A DNA stretch of 64,000 bases, taken from assembly GCF_000747665.1 (NCBI RefSeq), contig NZ_BBKT01000051.1, positions 1 through 64,000 on the forward strand, written 5' to 3'. The notes below the pieces were generated by a model. The model saw nothing but the letters and a program-made list of their open reading frames with translations, did no database searches and was not told where the DNA came from. Position numbers and translations under genes: made by a program. Of the stretch, positions 37,481 to 47,083 are shown piece by piece; the first letter of the stretch is position 1, and each line of letters starts with the position of its first letter. The stretch is from Thermoanaerobacterium saccharolyticum (GTDB lineage: Bacteria > Bacillota > Thermoanaerobacteria > Thermoanaerobacterales > Thermoanaerobacteraceae).

Positions 37481-38286
37481 ATGAATCTCTCTCTCTTTAG
37501 AAAAAAGAATTTTTTATTTCTTATTACTGGGAAATTTGTATCTCTTATTGGAAGTGAAATGCAAAATTTTGCATTATCGTTGTACGTTTTAAAAATTACG
37601 GGCTCTGCAACAAAATTTGCATCAGTATTAGCTATTACTTTAGTACCTCAAATAGTATTTGGCAATATTGCAGGTGTCATTGCCGACTGGTTTGATAAAA
37701 AGAAATTACTTATGATGTTAGATTTACTAAGCGCAGCAATTGTTGCAATTTATGCTGTCATTTTCAAAATAAATGGCGTTTTAACATTAACTCAAATTTA
37801 TATTTTATCAGTTTTACTTTCTACTATTTCATCAATGTTTAATCCTACAATAACAGCAGTTATACCTTCCATTGCAGAAGATTATGAATTAGCGGATGTT
37901 AATGGTATTAATACGATGTTTATGAATATAGCAAATTTGATTTCACCCATTATAGCTGGTATTTTATTAGAAGTTTTTAATATATTCATAATATTGACAA
38001 TTAATGCTATAAGTTTTCTTCTTTCATTTATGTGTGAGTCTATGTTAGAAATACAGAAAACAAATGATGATCCAGGAAAAATAAACCTAATTTCGTTTTT
38101 AAATGACTTCTTAACGGGTATTGATTTTATTAAAAGTAAAAGGCTAATTTTGAATATATTAATTATAGGTATAATTATTAACTTCACATCAAATCCTATA
38201 TTATCTGTAGGGTTGACATATATATCGAAACAAATATTAAAAATTACAGATTATCAATATGGAATTTTGCAATCTACATTTGCTAT
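37481..38286 (+). pseudogene. MFS transporter, 5' fragment (interrupted by second IS21-like element)
   Basis: ATG 37481 after GGGAGG. It has several transmembrane helices and the loop GVIADWFDKKKLLMM, the MFS signature between helices 2 and 3. The fragment is cut after GCTAT (38282-38286). Joined to 40473-40950 it forms 428 codons in one frame, a normal length for MFS_3-type drug or macrolide exporters. Confidence 0.88.
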
Positions 38287-38399
38287 TGTTACTAACGGTG
38301 TATAATTAACCCAGGAGTAACGAGAAGGAATTGACCCACCCCCTGTCGAAATATCCCTCTGATCTAAATCAAATCAAAAGAATCGGAGGGAGATAAAAA

Positions 38400-39659
38400 A
38401 TGCTAGGGAGTGGATCTATTATCATGATACATGAACTCAAGGCAGAAGGCAAGAGTATTCGTGCAATTTCACGAGAAACAGGGTATTCTCGAAATACAAT
38501 AAGAAAGTATCTTAAAACAGAGGGAATTCCCGAAAGAAAACCTCGTCCTAAGAGAGGTTCAAAACTTGACCCTTATAAAAATATTATTCATGAGTATATT
38601 AACATGGGAATATTTAACTGTGAAGTTGTTTACGAAAGAATGAAAGAAGAAGGTTACACAGGAGGAAAAACTATTTTAAGAGACTACGTGAGGCAGTTTA
38701 GACCTTCAAAACACATTCAGGCTGTATGCCGCTATGAAACAAAGCCTGGAGAACAAGCTCAGGTTGACTGGGGTGAATACAATTACATTGATCAGGAAAC
38801 AGGAGAAGTAAGAAAACTCTACCTCTTTGTTATGGTGCTTGGTTATTCAAGAGCAATGTATGTGGAATTCACAAATCGCTGTGATATTCACACATTCAAT
38901 CGCTGCCTTATACATGGTTTTGAATATTTTGATGGAGTAACTGACGTTGTACTTACTGATAGAATGAAAACTGTAATCATAGGTACAGATGCAAACAAGA
39001 AGCCTATATGGAATACAGTATTTGAGGATCTAGCAGCAACTTTGGGGTTTGTACCAAAAGTGTGCAAAGTCAGACGCCCACAGACAAAAGGCAAAGTAGA
39101 AAGCGGAATAAACTTTGTCAAGGACAATTTTCTGCCCGGGAGAAGATTTTTAGATTATGGTGACTTAAATTGTCAAGCAGTAGAGTGGTGTGATAAGAAG
39201 AACAGAAGAGTCCATGGTACTACAGGAGAAAGACCAACTGACAGACTAAAGAAAGAAAACTTAAAGCCTTTGCCTTCATTGGATAAATATCAAAAGTTTT
39301 TGGAAGAACCGAGGAAGGTACATAAAGATGGACTTTTGAGTTATGATGGTGTAAGATATGGAGTACCATGGCAGTACAGCGGGAAAGAGGTAGTTGTAAG
39401 AGAGAAAAATGACAAAATTGAAATTCTCTATAACAACAAGGTAATAGCAGTACATGACAAACATTATCGTTCAAGAAGTACAGTTTTTCTCAAAGACCAG
39501 TACAAAGGCTTAAAAGCAGCAGAAGGGATGCTTTATCCTAGGCCAAAAGCAATCAAGTTATTTTCATTAGAAGTTGAAAAGCGCTCACTTAGTCTTTATG
39601 AAAGTCTATCGGAGGTGACAGGATATGATAGATCTGGAGAAATCCAGACTACATCTTGA
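38400..39659 (+). CDS. istA: IS21-family transposase IstA (element 2)
   Basis: A 419-residue protein. A helix-turn-helix (IRAISRETGYSRNTIRKYLK) precedes a DDE core, with Asp in AQVDWGEY, Asp in VVLTDRMKT and Glu in KGKVESGINF. The C-terminal part has YDGVRYGVPW. It is shorter than element 1's IstA and belongs to another IS21 subgroup. Its 3' end overlaps istB by 35 bases. The ATG follows GGAGGGAG. Confidence 0.94.
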   Translation: MLGSGSIIMIHELKAEGKSIRAISRETGYSRNTIRKYLKTEGIPERKPRPKRGSKLDPYKNIIHEYINMGIFNCEVVYERMKEEGYTGGKTILRDYVRQFRPSKHIQAVCRYETKPGEQAQVDWGEYNYIDQETGEVRKLYLFVMVLGYSRAMYVEFTNRCDIHTFNRCLIHGFEYFDGVTDVVLTDRMKTVIIGTDANKKPIWNTVFEDLAATLGFVPKVCKVRRPQTKGKVESGINFVKDNFLPGRRFLDYGDLNCQAVEWCDKKNRRVHGTTGERPTDRLKKENLKPLPSLDKYQKFLEEPRKVHKDGLLSYDGVRYGVPWQYSGKEVVVREKNDKIEILYNNKVIAVHDKHYRSRSTVFLKDQYKGLKAAEGMLYPRPKAIKLFSLEVEKRSLSLYESLSEVTGYDRSGEIQTTS

Positions 39660-40398
39660 AGAACTGGGACTTCTGAATGCAGCTTCTTTACTTGATTCAC
39701 TCCTTGAAAGAGCGCAGCACAAAAACAGCACATATCTTGACTTCTTAAATGAGCTTCTTGAAACAGAGCTTTCAGAAAGGCAGAAGAGAAATATTGAAGT
39801 AAGATTCAAACTAGCCCGACTCCCATACAGAAAAACACTATCAGAATTTGACTTTACATTTCAGCCAAGTGTAGATGAGAAGCTGATAAAAGAACTTGCT
39901 ACAATGGCCTTCGTACACCGTGCGGAAAATGTGATATTTCTTGGACCTCCTGGAGTGGGTAAGACACATCTAGCTGTAGCACTTTCTGTAGAAGCACTAT
40001 TGCAGGGGATACCAGTTTACTTTATCACCCTATCAAAACTAATTGAAGACCTTAAAAAAGGTTATGAAGAGAGCAGATTAGAAAGGAGGATGAGGAACTA
40101 CATAAGGCCAAGGCTTCTTGTTGTAGATGAAGTAGGGTATTTACCTTTAGATAACCTTGGAGCAAATCTCTTTTTTCAGCTAGTAAGTGCACGGTATGAG
40201 AGAGGAAGCATAATACTTACAAGCAACAAAGGATTTGGGGAATGGGGTGAACTAATGGGGGATCCAGTTCTTGCAACTGCGGTTTTGGACAGATTGCTGC
40301 ACCATGCTCATATAATCAACATAAGAGGTAACAGCTATCGTTTAAAGGATAGGTTAAAGACTGGTCTTTATTACGGTAGTCCAAACGGGAAGACTTAA
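39625..40398 (+). CDS. istB: IS21-family helper ATPase IstB (element 2)
   Basis: A 257-residue AAA+ protein. Walker A is GPPGVGKTH, Walker B is LLVVDEVGYLP, and the sensor is IILTSNKGFGEW. ATG 39625 follows GGAGGTGACAGG inside the end of istA. Intact, so element 2 may also be mobile. Confidence 0.95.
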   Translation: MIDLEKSRLHLEELGLLNAASLLDSLLERAQHKNSTYLDFLNELLETELSERQKRNIEVRFKLARLPYRKTLSEFDFTFQPSVDEKLIKELATMAFVHRAENVIFLGPPGVGKTHLAVALSVEALLQGIPVYFITLSKLIEDLKKGYEESRLERRMRNYIRPRLLVVDEVGYLPLDNLGANLFFQLVSARYERGSIILTSNKGFGEWGELMGDPVLATAVLDRLLHHAHIINIRGNSYRLKDRLKTGLYYGSPNGKT

Positions 40399-40472
40399 AT
40401 TAAAAAAACGTATTGTGGGTCAATTTAAAACCGTTGAAAATGGGTCAATTTTAATCCGCTATTGACAGCTAT

Positions 40473-40950
40473 TTCTATGATCGCATCACCATTCATATCT
40501 AGTATAATTACAAAAAAATATAAATTAGGTAAAATATTATTCTTAGATATATTTTCGGTTTCTATATTATATTTTTTATTGTCATTTACAATTTCTCCTA
40601 TCTATTTGCAGGGCTTTTCTTACATTCTTAAACCATACATAAGCTTAATGATAATAATATTTTTTGTCGGATTAATTACATCCATCGGGAATATAGCTTT
40701 GACTACTATGTTGCAAATAGTAATACCTTTAAAGTTAATGGGAAGAATAATAGCAACGATAAGTACTTGCTTAATGATAGTGACTCCATTAGGGCAAATG
40801 ATATTTGGAATTTTACTTGACAAAATTCCCGGTTGGATAAATATCATTATATGTGCTTCTATAAATTTTGTTGTAATATTGTTTTTTAAAAATTATTTAT
40901 TATATGGTGAGCAGGAACACTTTGTAACTACAAATGATGGAATAGGGTAA
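40473..40950 (+). pseudogene. MFS transporter, 3' fragment
   Basis: Continuation of the transporter begun at 37481, with the last transmembrane helices and the loop PLKLMGRIIATIS, a conserved MFS segment. The natural reading after IS removal is FAISMIASPF across the junction. An ORF can be read from TTG 40462 in the IS end, but this is not a natural start. Confidence 0.87.
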
Positions 40951-40965
40951 TAAATTTTGTGACAG

Positions 40966-41000
40966 TATCACTATAACTCTTTTGAGTGGTATTGTTATAG
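40966..41000 (+). terminator. hairpin after the MFS gene
   Basis: CACTATAAC and GTTATAGTG are perfect 9-base arms. The T-tract is missing, so termination is uncertain. Confidence 0.45.
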
Positions 41001-41135
41001 TGTGATAACAACATATTAATACCAAAGAAGTGAGCATTTGTCTCTATTTTTTATTAAATTTTTTTTATATAAGTTTATTATGGGAGTTTATGTCAGTGAA
41101 TCAGAATATAATAAAATTTAAGGAGTTAATATGAT

Positions 41136-41501
41136 ATGATTAAAAAATTTTATATTATTTCGATGTATGTTTATTTGTTAATCAGCGATTTAATAATCAA
41201 AAGGATAGATTTAGTGCTTTCACAGTCATTCAACACACGTATGGCATTTTTGAGCATGTCATTAATTTATTTTGTTTTTGGGATCTTGATAGGCTTTTCA
41301 AAGCTGTTATATAAACCTATTAATCACAGCAAATTAAAATTTGATATATGGAACTTCATTCCTCTTATGTTGCCGTCTGCTATGATTTATATTTTATCGT
41401 TTAATGGAATTTTAAATAGGAATATAATATCATCGAATGTAATAGCACTTTTGACAATATTATCCGGATATTCTATATCGTCATCTTTGTATTGGAAATA
41501 A
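41136..41501 (+). CDS. small membrane protein, no family recognised
   Basis: A 121-residue protein with about four hydrophobic helices. ATG 41136 follows AAGGAG. Base composition is very AT-rich like the rest of the island. It lies downstream of the MFS gene and before the housekeeping region, so it may be the right-hand end of the accessory segment. I recognise no motif. Confidence 0.6.
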   Translation: MIKKFYIISMYVYLLISDLIIKRIDLVLSQSFNTRMAFLSMSLIYFVFGILIGFSKLLYKPINHSKLKFDIWNFIPLMLPSAMIYILSFNGILNRNIISSNVIALLTILSGYSISSSLYWK

Positions 41502-41619
41502 TAAAATAACAGGTTTACTAATTTAAAAAAGTGGAATACTAAAATCATCGATATGTTGAATTAAAGTTTTTGTACTTGCAGGTTTACGCTTGATTGAAAT
41601 TTAAGATAGGAGGATTATC

Positions 41620-41766
41620 ATGGAGGACAAAGGCAAATATTTGAAGGGTTTCTTGACTGGCGCAGCGGCAGCGGCATTTATTTTACCGAGAATTAATTCA
41701 AAAAAAATGAGGCAATTAATTCAGATGGGTTTAACCAAAATTGCGCGTAGGGCAAATAAAATGTAA
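41620..41766 (+). CDS. 48-residue membrane-associated peptide
   Basis: ATG 41620 follows AGGAGG at six bases. The product begins MEDKGKYLKGFLTG, then has an Ala-rich hydrophobic stretch (AAAAAFILP) and a basic C-terminus (about residues 27-48). It is followed at once by a hairpin terminator, so it looks like a real small gene. It resembles YtxH-like small proteins in plan only. Its eight-A run is in frame. Confidence 0.6.
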   Translation: MEDKGKYLKGFLTGAAAAAFILPRINSKKMRQLIQMGLTKIARRANKM

Positions 41767-41792
41767 AAGGGCTTTTAGCCCTTTTATTTAAA
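41766..41792 (+). terminator. terminator after the small peptide gene
   Basis: AAAGGGCT and AGCCCTTT pair around TTT, followed by TATTT. Confidence 0.8.
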
Positions 41793-41802
41793 GGTGTTTT
41801 AT

Positions 41803-42835
41803 ATGAGAATATGCAAAGGATATATTAAATACATTATATGGATAATTATATCGATCATTGCTTTGTATTTTTTTTATAGAAATGCTAATAAAATAAAAGA
41901 AATTTTGCTACCTTTATTGGTTTCTGTTATACTTGCATATCTCATAAATCCGATTGTGACATACCTTGAAAGGAAAGGTATAAAAAGAGTACAATCTATA
42001 ATAATTGTTTATTTTTTGCTGATGATTGTATTATCACTTTTTGCCATTTTTATATTTCCGGTAATTGTAAATGAAATATCGAATCTTTTTAAAATGATAC
42101 CAGATTATGTTAGTTTGCTGACTTACAAAATCAATAATATAAAAAAATGATTATTTATCATATTTGCCAAGAGAATTCAACAATATATTTGCAAAACGAG
42201 CGAATATGTTTAATAGACAAATGGAATTAATAATCGACAGAGCAATGCAAGGCATTATCTCGATGACAAGTCATCTTGTAAATTTGATATTGTCACCTAT
42301 TATTACTTTTTACTTACTAAAAGACAAAGAAGCTTTAAAGAATGGCATCAACCAATTTATACCGCAAAAAATGAGAGGAAGTTTTTTGAAAATCTTAAAA
42401 GACATTGACTATGTCTTAAGTAATTACATTAGAAGTCAAATATATATTTCGTTAATAGTGACAATTTTGACGTCAATAGGACTGATGATATTAAGAGTAA
42501 AATATTCATTGCTGATAGGAATATTAGCCGGTATATTAAATATAATACCATATTTTGGGCCTATACTGGGTTCGATTCCAGCAGTTGTTATGGGACTTAT
42601 GGATTCTTTTTATAAAGGCATATGGTCATTTGCCATATTTTTTTTAGTACAACAAATCGAAAGTGCCATAATAGCCCCCAAAATAATGAGCGACAATGTA
42701 GATTTGCACCCTATAACAGTCATAATTGCTCTTTTGGTGGGAGAGCAGTTTTTCGGAGTATTAGGTATGCTTTTGTCAGTTCCTGTCGTAGCGGTAGCAA
42801 AAGTGATATTTAAGGATATTTTTATGGAGGTATAA
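41803..42835 (+). pseudogene. AI-2E family transporter (YtvI/PerM type), single-base frameshift
   Basis: ATG 41803 follows AAAGGTG. The frame breaks at seven A (42141-42147). With six A the product is 343 residues with about eight helices. Family motifs are LLVSVILAYLINPIV, LSPIITFYLLKD, NIIPYFGPILGSIPAVV and LLVGEQFFGVLGMLLSVPV. These permeases export small molecules or ions; AI-2 export is proven only for some members. Both halves keep all motifs. Confidence 0.86.
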
Positions 42836-42844
42836 TTGCAATTG

Positions 42845-42873
42845 TTGACTTTAATTAGGCTTTCTTGTAAAAT
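42845..42873 (+). promoter_or_regulatory. promoter of alaS
   Basis: TTGACT (42845-42850) and TAAAAT (42868-42873) are 17 bases apart. Transcription would start about 42880 and immediately meet the hairpin at 42898-42922. Confidence 0.7.
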
Positions 42874-42897
42874 ATACATAAAAAGAGAAGGTTTCTG

Positions 42898-42922
42898 CCG
42901 TCCCTTGTAGGGCGTTTTTTTT
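42898..42922 (+). terminator. short terminator between the alaS promoter and alaS
   Basis: CGTCCC and GGGCG (one bulged T) pair around TTGTA and are followed by eight T. It can end the upstream transporter transcript. Since it lies downstream of the alaS promoter it could also attenuate alaS. Confidence 0.7.
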
Positions 42923-42943
42923 GTAAACATAAGGAGGATATTT

Positions 42944-45578
42944 ATGGAAAAACTCGGAATGAATGAGATAAGGGAGAAATATCTTAGTTTTTTTGAAAGC
43001 AAAGGACATTTAAGATTGCCAAGTTTTTCGCTTGTGCCTAAAAACGATAAAAGTTTACTGCTTATCAATGCTGGAATGGCTCCTTTGAAACCGTATTTTA
43101 CCGGTAAGGAAATTCCGCCAAGCAAAAGAGTTACTACATGCCAGAAATGCATTAGAACTCCTGATATAGATAGAGTCGGAAAGACAGCAAGGCATGGGAC
43201 TTTCTTTGAAATGCTGGGCAATTTTTCTTTTGGCGATTATTTTAAGAAAGAAGCAATCCCATGGGCATGGGAGTTTGTGACAAAAGTTTTAGAGTTGCCT
43301 GAAGAGAGATTATGGGTGACTATTTATGAAAACGATGATGAGGCATATGAAATATGGAATAAAGTCGTTGGACTTCCACCAGAGAAGATTGTTAGAATGG
43401 GTAAGGAAGATAATTTTTGGGAGATTGGTACAGGACCATGTGGGCCATGCTCAGAAATATATTTTGACAGGGGAGAGGACAAAGGCTGTGGAAAGCCTAC
43501 TTGCGGTGTTGGATGTGATTGCGACAGATTTATTGAGTTTTGGAATCTCGTATTTACGCAATTTGACAAAGATGCAGAAGGGAACTACAATCCACTGCCT
43601 AAGCCAAATATAGATACAGGTATGGGTCTTGAAAGAATAGCGACCATAATGCAAGAGGTTGACAGCATATTTGACGTGGATGTAATTCGCGGCATTACTG
43701 ATTATGTTGGTGAGATGGCTGGTGTAAAATATGGCGATGATAAGAAAAATGATGTGTCATTAAGAGTTATAACAGACCATATAAGAGGAGTTACATTTAT
43801 GATCTCTGATGGGATATTGCCGTCAAATGAAGGCAGGGGTTATGTTCTAAGGAGGTTATTAAGGAGAGCAGCAAGATATGGCAAGTTATTGGGACTTGAT
43901 AGGCCATTTCTATATAATGTAGTGGATGTTGTTGTCGAACACTATAAAGGTGCGTACCCTGAAATACAAGAAAGAAAAGATTACATAAAAAATGTAATAA
44001 AAAAAAGAAGAGGAGCGGTTTAAAGAAACGATTGACCAAGGATTAGATATACTTGACGGATATATCAATGATTTGAAAGCTTCTGGAGGAAATGTACTGG
44101 ATGGTATCAAAGCATTTAAATTATATGATACATACGGTTTTCCTATTGAGCTTACTAAAGAGATACTGAATGAATCTGGTATGTCAATAGACGAAAATGG
44201 ATACCAACAAGAATTAGAAAAGCAAAGACTAAGGGCCAGAAACAGCAGGAAAGAGGACAATGCCCTTTGGGAAAAAGATATTTATTCAACTATGAAAGAC
44301 ATTGAAACAAAATTTATAGGTTATGATGTATTTAAATCGGATGCAAAAGTTTTGGCTATTATAAAGGACAATGAGATAGTGGATTCTGCTGAAGCTGGAG
44401 AAGAAGTAAATATCATTTTAGATACGACGCCGTTTTATGCAGAAAGCGGTGGTCAAGTTGGAGACAGCGGTGTAATAAAAAACGAAGATGTCTATATTAA
44501 CATAAAAGATTGCAAAAAAGCTGGTGGAAATAAATTTATCCATATTGGTACTGTCGAAAGAGGCATTTTAAATGTAGGAGATACAGTAGAGGCTATCATA
44601 GATGAGAGAAGCAGAATGAGCACAGCCAGAAATCACACTGCAACACACCTACTGCACAGTGCATTGAGAAAGTTTATAGGTGATCATGTACATCAGGCAG
44701 GATCTTTGGTTACTCCAGAGAGGCTTAGATTTGACTTTACCCATTATCAAGGTCTTGCCCCTGATGAAATAAAGACGATAGAAGATGAGGTAAATAAAAA
44801 GATTTACGAAAGCATTGATGTATCTGTAGACATTATGTCACAGGATGAAGCTATTAAGAAAGGTGCGATGGCACTCTTTCAAGAAAAGTACGGTGATATG
44901 GTAAGGGTCGTAAATATTTCTGACTATAGTAAGGAGCTTTGTGGAGGAACCCATGTCACTAATACTATTCAAGTTGGAGCTTTTAAAATCATTGCAGAAA
45001 GTGGTGTTGCTGCAGGAGTCAGGAGAATTGAAGCTGTGACAGGATTAGGCGCTTTAGAGTTTTTGAATAAAAAAGGAGAATTAATTTCTAATATAGAACA
45101 GATACTAAAGGTCAATGAAAAAGACATTGTGAATAGGATTGCTGATTTAAGTCAAACTATAAAGGATTTAGAAAGGCAATTAGAACAGCTAAAATCAAAA
45201 GTAGTGATATCAATGTCGGATAAGTTAATTAATTCTGCAGAGGATATAAGTGGAGTAAAGTTTGTCAGTGCTATATTAAATGATTTGGATGTAGATGAGC
45301 TTAAGATGATGGGAGATATACTTAAGGACAAATTTAAAAGCGCTGTTATAATATTTGCTACAACAAAAGATCAAAAAATTAATTTTGTAGGAATGGCGAC
45401 AAAAGATGCGGTTGAACGTGGAATTAACGTTGGCAATATTATAAAGGAAATATGCCGAGTTGCAGATGGCAAAGGCGGTGGACGAGCTGATATGGCTCAA
45501 GGTGTTGGCAATAATTTAGAAAAGATAAATATAGCTATAGAAGCTTCAAGATCTTTGATAGTTGAAAAGCTTCAATAA
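42944..45578 (+). pseudogene. alaS: alanyl-tRNA synthetase, single-base frameshift
   Basis: ATG 42944 follows AAGGAGG. The frame breaks at eight A (43999-44006). With seven A it encodes 877 residues, normal for AlaS. The catalytic core has [12 protein letters not shown] and [17 protein letters not shown]. The editing domain has [12 protein letters not shown] and CGGTHV, and the C-Ala domain ends with [12 protein letters not shown]. It charges tRNA-Ala. As alaS is normally essential and unique, the gene must be decoded in the cell, so the extra A is an error or is bypassed. Confidence 0.93.
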
Positions 45579-45661
45579 AAATTTAACTTGACTACCATTC
45601 ATAGTTTAATATATTATAGTCGTATAATATATTAAATGAAAATCCCATAGAGGTGATAAAG

Positions 45662-45913
45662 ATGACCGACCATAATGACGAAACCGTAAGATTTCATTTT
45701 GAAAATGAAGACAGTAAAGCGAAAGACATACTGAATTCTGTCTATGATGCTTTGTTGGAAAAAGGGTATAATCCTATAAATCAGATAGTCGGTTATATTC
45801 TGTCAGGTGATCCTACATATATTACAAGCCATAAAAATGCTCGAAATCTTATAAGAAAGATTGAGAGAGATGAATTAGTAGAAGAACTCGTTAAGAATTA
45901 TCTTGAAAAATAG
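45662..45913 (+). CDS. IreB family regulatory phosphoprotein
   Basis: An 83-residue protein with [26 protein letters not shown] and [19 protein letters not shown], the IreB/UPF0297 signature. In enterococci IreB is phosphorylated by the PASTA kinase IreK and affects cephalosporin resistance. ATG 45662 follows AGAGGTG, and the GTG at 45653 is part of the ribosome site. The alaS-ireB-ruvX order is typical of Firmicutes. Confidence 0.93.
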   Translation: MTDHNDETVRFHFENEDSKAKDILNSVYDALLEKGYNPINQIVGYILSGDPTYITSHKNARNLIRKIERDELVEELVKNYLEK

Positions 45914-45919
45914 AATTTA

Positions 45920-45942
45920 GCCTCACACTTTTGTGTGGGGCA
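45920..45942 (+). repeat. hairpin between ireB and ruvX
   Basis: CCTCACAC and GTGTGGGG pair around TTTT. There is no T-tract, so it is more likely an mRNA stability or processing element than a terminator. Confidence 0.5.
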
Positions 45943-45969
45943 TATTGCATTTGATTGGGGAGAATAACA

Positions 45970-46392
45970 TTGCGTACTATAGGTTTAGATGTTGGCGATA
46001 AGACGATTGGAGTTGCTATAAGCGATCCATCAGGTTTAATAGCACAGGGAATAAAAACTATAAAAAGGTCAAATCTATATAATGATATACAAGAAATTAA
46101 TAAAATTATAAACAGTTTCAAAGCTGAAGAAATTGTCGTTGGTTTTCCTAAAAATATGAATGGCACAATAGGAGCTCAAGGGCAGAAAGTTATTGATTTT
46201 GTGGAATATTTAAAAAAAGAAATTGATTTGCCCATTATGTTGTGGGATGAAAGATTGACGACAGTCGAGGTTAATAGGATGCTTGTGGAAAGTGCTGATA
46301 TGAGAAGGGAAAAGAGAAAAAAAGTCATAGATAAATTAGCAGCGACGATAATTCTACAAGGATATCTTGATTATAAAAGAAAATCAATTTAA
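45970..46392 (+). CDS. ruvX: Holliday junction resolvase RuvX / pre-16S rRNA nuclease YqgF
   Basis: A 140-residue RNase H-like protein. [19 protein letters not shown] carries the first catalytic Asp, [10 protein letters not shown] the middle motif and [10 protein letters not shown] the later acidic residues. The family processes 16S rRNA ends and may resolve Holliday junctions. The start is TTG 45970, ten bases after GGGGAG. TTG 45955 lies in front of that ribosome site. Confidence 0.93.
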   Translation: MRTIGLDVGDKTIGVAISDPSGLIAQGIKTIKRSNLYNDIQEINKIINSFKAEEIVVGFPKNMNGTIGAQGQKVIDFVEYLKKEIDLPIMLWDERLTTVEVNRMLVESADMRREKRKKVIDKLAATIILQGYLDYKRKSI

Positions 46393-46455
46393 CTTGACAG
46401 GAAATTTTTTGTATAATACAATGAGATTATCGGTATTAGAAATGAGGTGATTTTG

Positions 46456-46761
46456 TTGGATAATGAATTTAATAATGACATTATTGAGCTTATCGACGAA
46501 GATGGCAATGAAGTAGATTTTGAACTCATTTCATCTTTTGAACTTGATGACACAAGATATGCCGTTGTTGCACCGGTAGATAGTGACAGCGATGATGCGT
46601 ATATTTTGAGAGTTGAGCAGGATGAAAATGGTGAAGACATATTTGTCGGAATAGATGACGAAGATGAGTTTAATGATGTAGTAGAAGCTTACAATGAATT
46701 ATTGGAAGAATATGAATGTGATGATGACTGCGATTGTCATCACCATCATGACGGCGAATAG
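46456..46761 (+). CDS. DUF1292 domain protein (YrzB type)
   Basis: A 101-residue very acidic protein. The core IIELIDEDGNEVDFELISSF is the DUF1292 pattern, a short beta-rich domain of unknown function regularly beside ireB and ruvX. The C-terminus ends in a Cys/His cluster, CDDDCDCHHHH, that could bind metal. The start is TTG 46456, behind AGGTG. Confidence 0.88.
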   Translation: MDNEFNNDIIELIDEDGNEVDFELISSFELDDTRYAVVAPVDSDSDDAYILRVEQDENGEDIFVGIDDEDEFNDVVEAYNELLEEYECDDDCDCHHHHDGE

Positions 46762-46793
46762 ATATACCTGGAAGGTATATCTATTTTTTTAAG
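46760..46793 (+). terminator. terminator after the DUF1292 gene
   Basis: AGATATACC and GGTATATCT are perfect arms around TGGAA, followed by a run of T. From here to 47083 I see only AT-rich intergenic DNA with a TTGACA at about 47021 that may belong to the fur promoter. Confidence 0.9.
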
Positions 46794-47083
46794 CTAAACC
46801 ATATCATATAACAAACATTACCTGGGAAATAACACCATTCAGATCTTTCTTTTTTATTGTCGTTTTCAAAAAATACGTTATTTATCTTAAAAGATTGATG
46901 CTTTATGTGCAAATAAAGGATTTATAAAAATATTTTTAATTTCAATTGAAAATACATCTTTTTTTGTGTTAGTATAAGGTTATATTAATGATAAAGCTAA
47001 TTTTATTTTTGCAAAAATAGTTGACAATTGAGAATATAATGCATAAACTTTTATAAACAGGTAAAATGTAAGGTGGTGAAAAA

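Larger units (their letters stand above)
38287..40467 (+). mobile_element. IS21-family insertion sequence (element 2)
   Basis: 2181 bases bounded by TG and CA. The outer 27 bases are inverted repeats, 20 of 27 identical. GCTAT is duplicated at 38282-38286 and 40468-40472. Copies of TTGACCCA recur inside both ends. It carries istA and istB on the plus strand, clearly different from element 1, so two separate insertions took place within 5 kb. Confidence 0.93.

Noticed and set aside
38282-40464. GCTATTG as the target duplication of IS element 2
   Set aside because: Its two copies would leave the MFS halves in different frames. GCTAT at 38282 and 40468 with TG..CA ends restores one frame.
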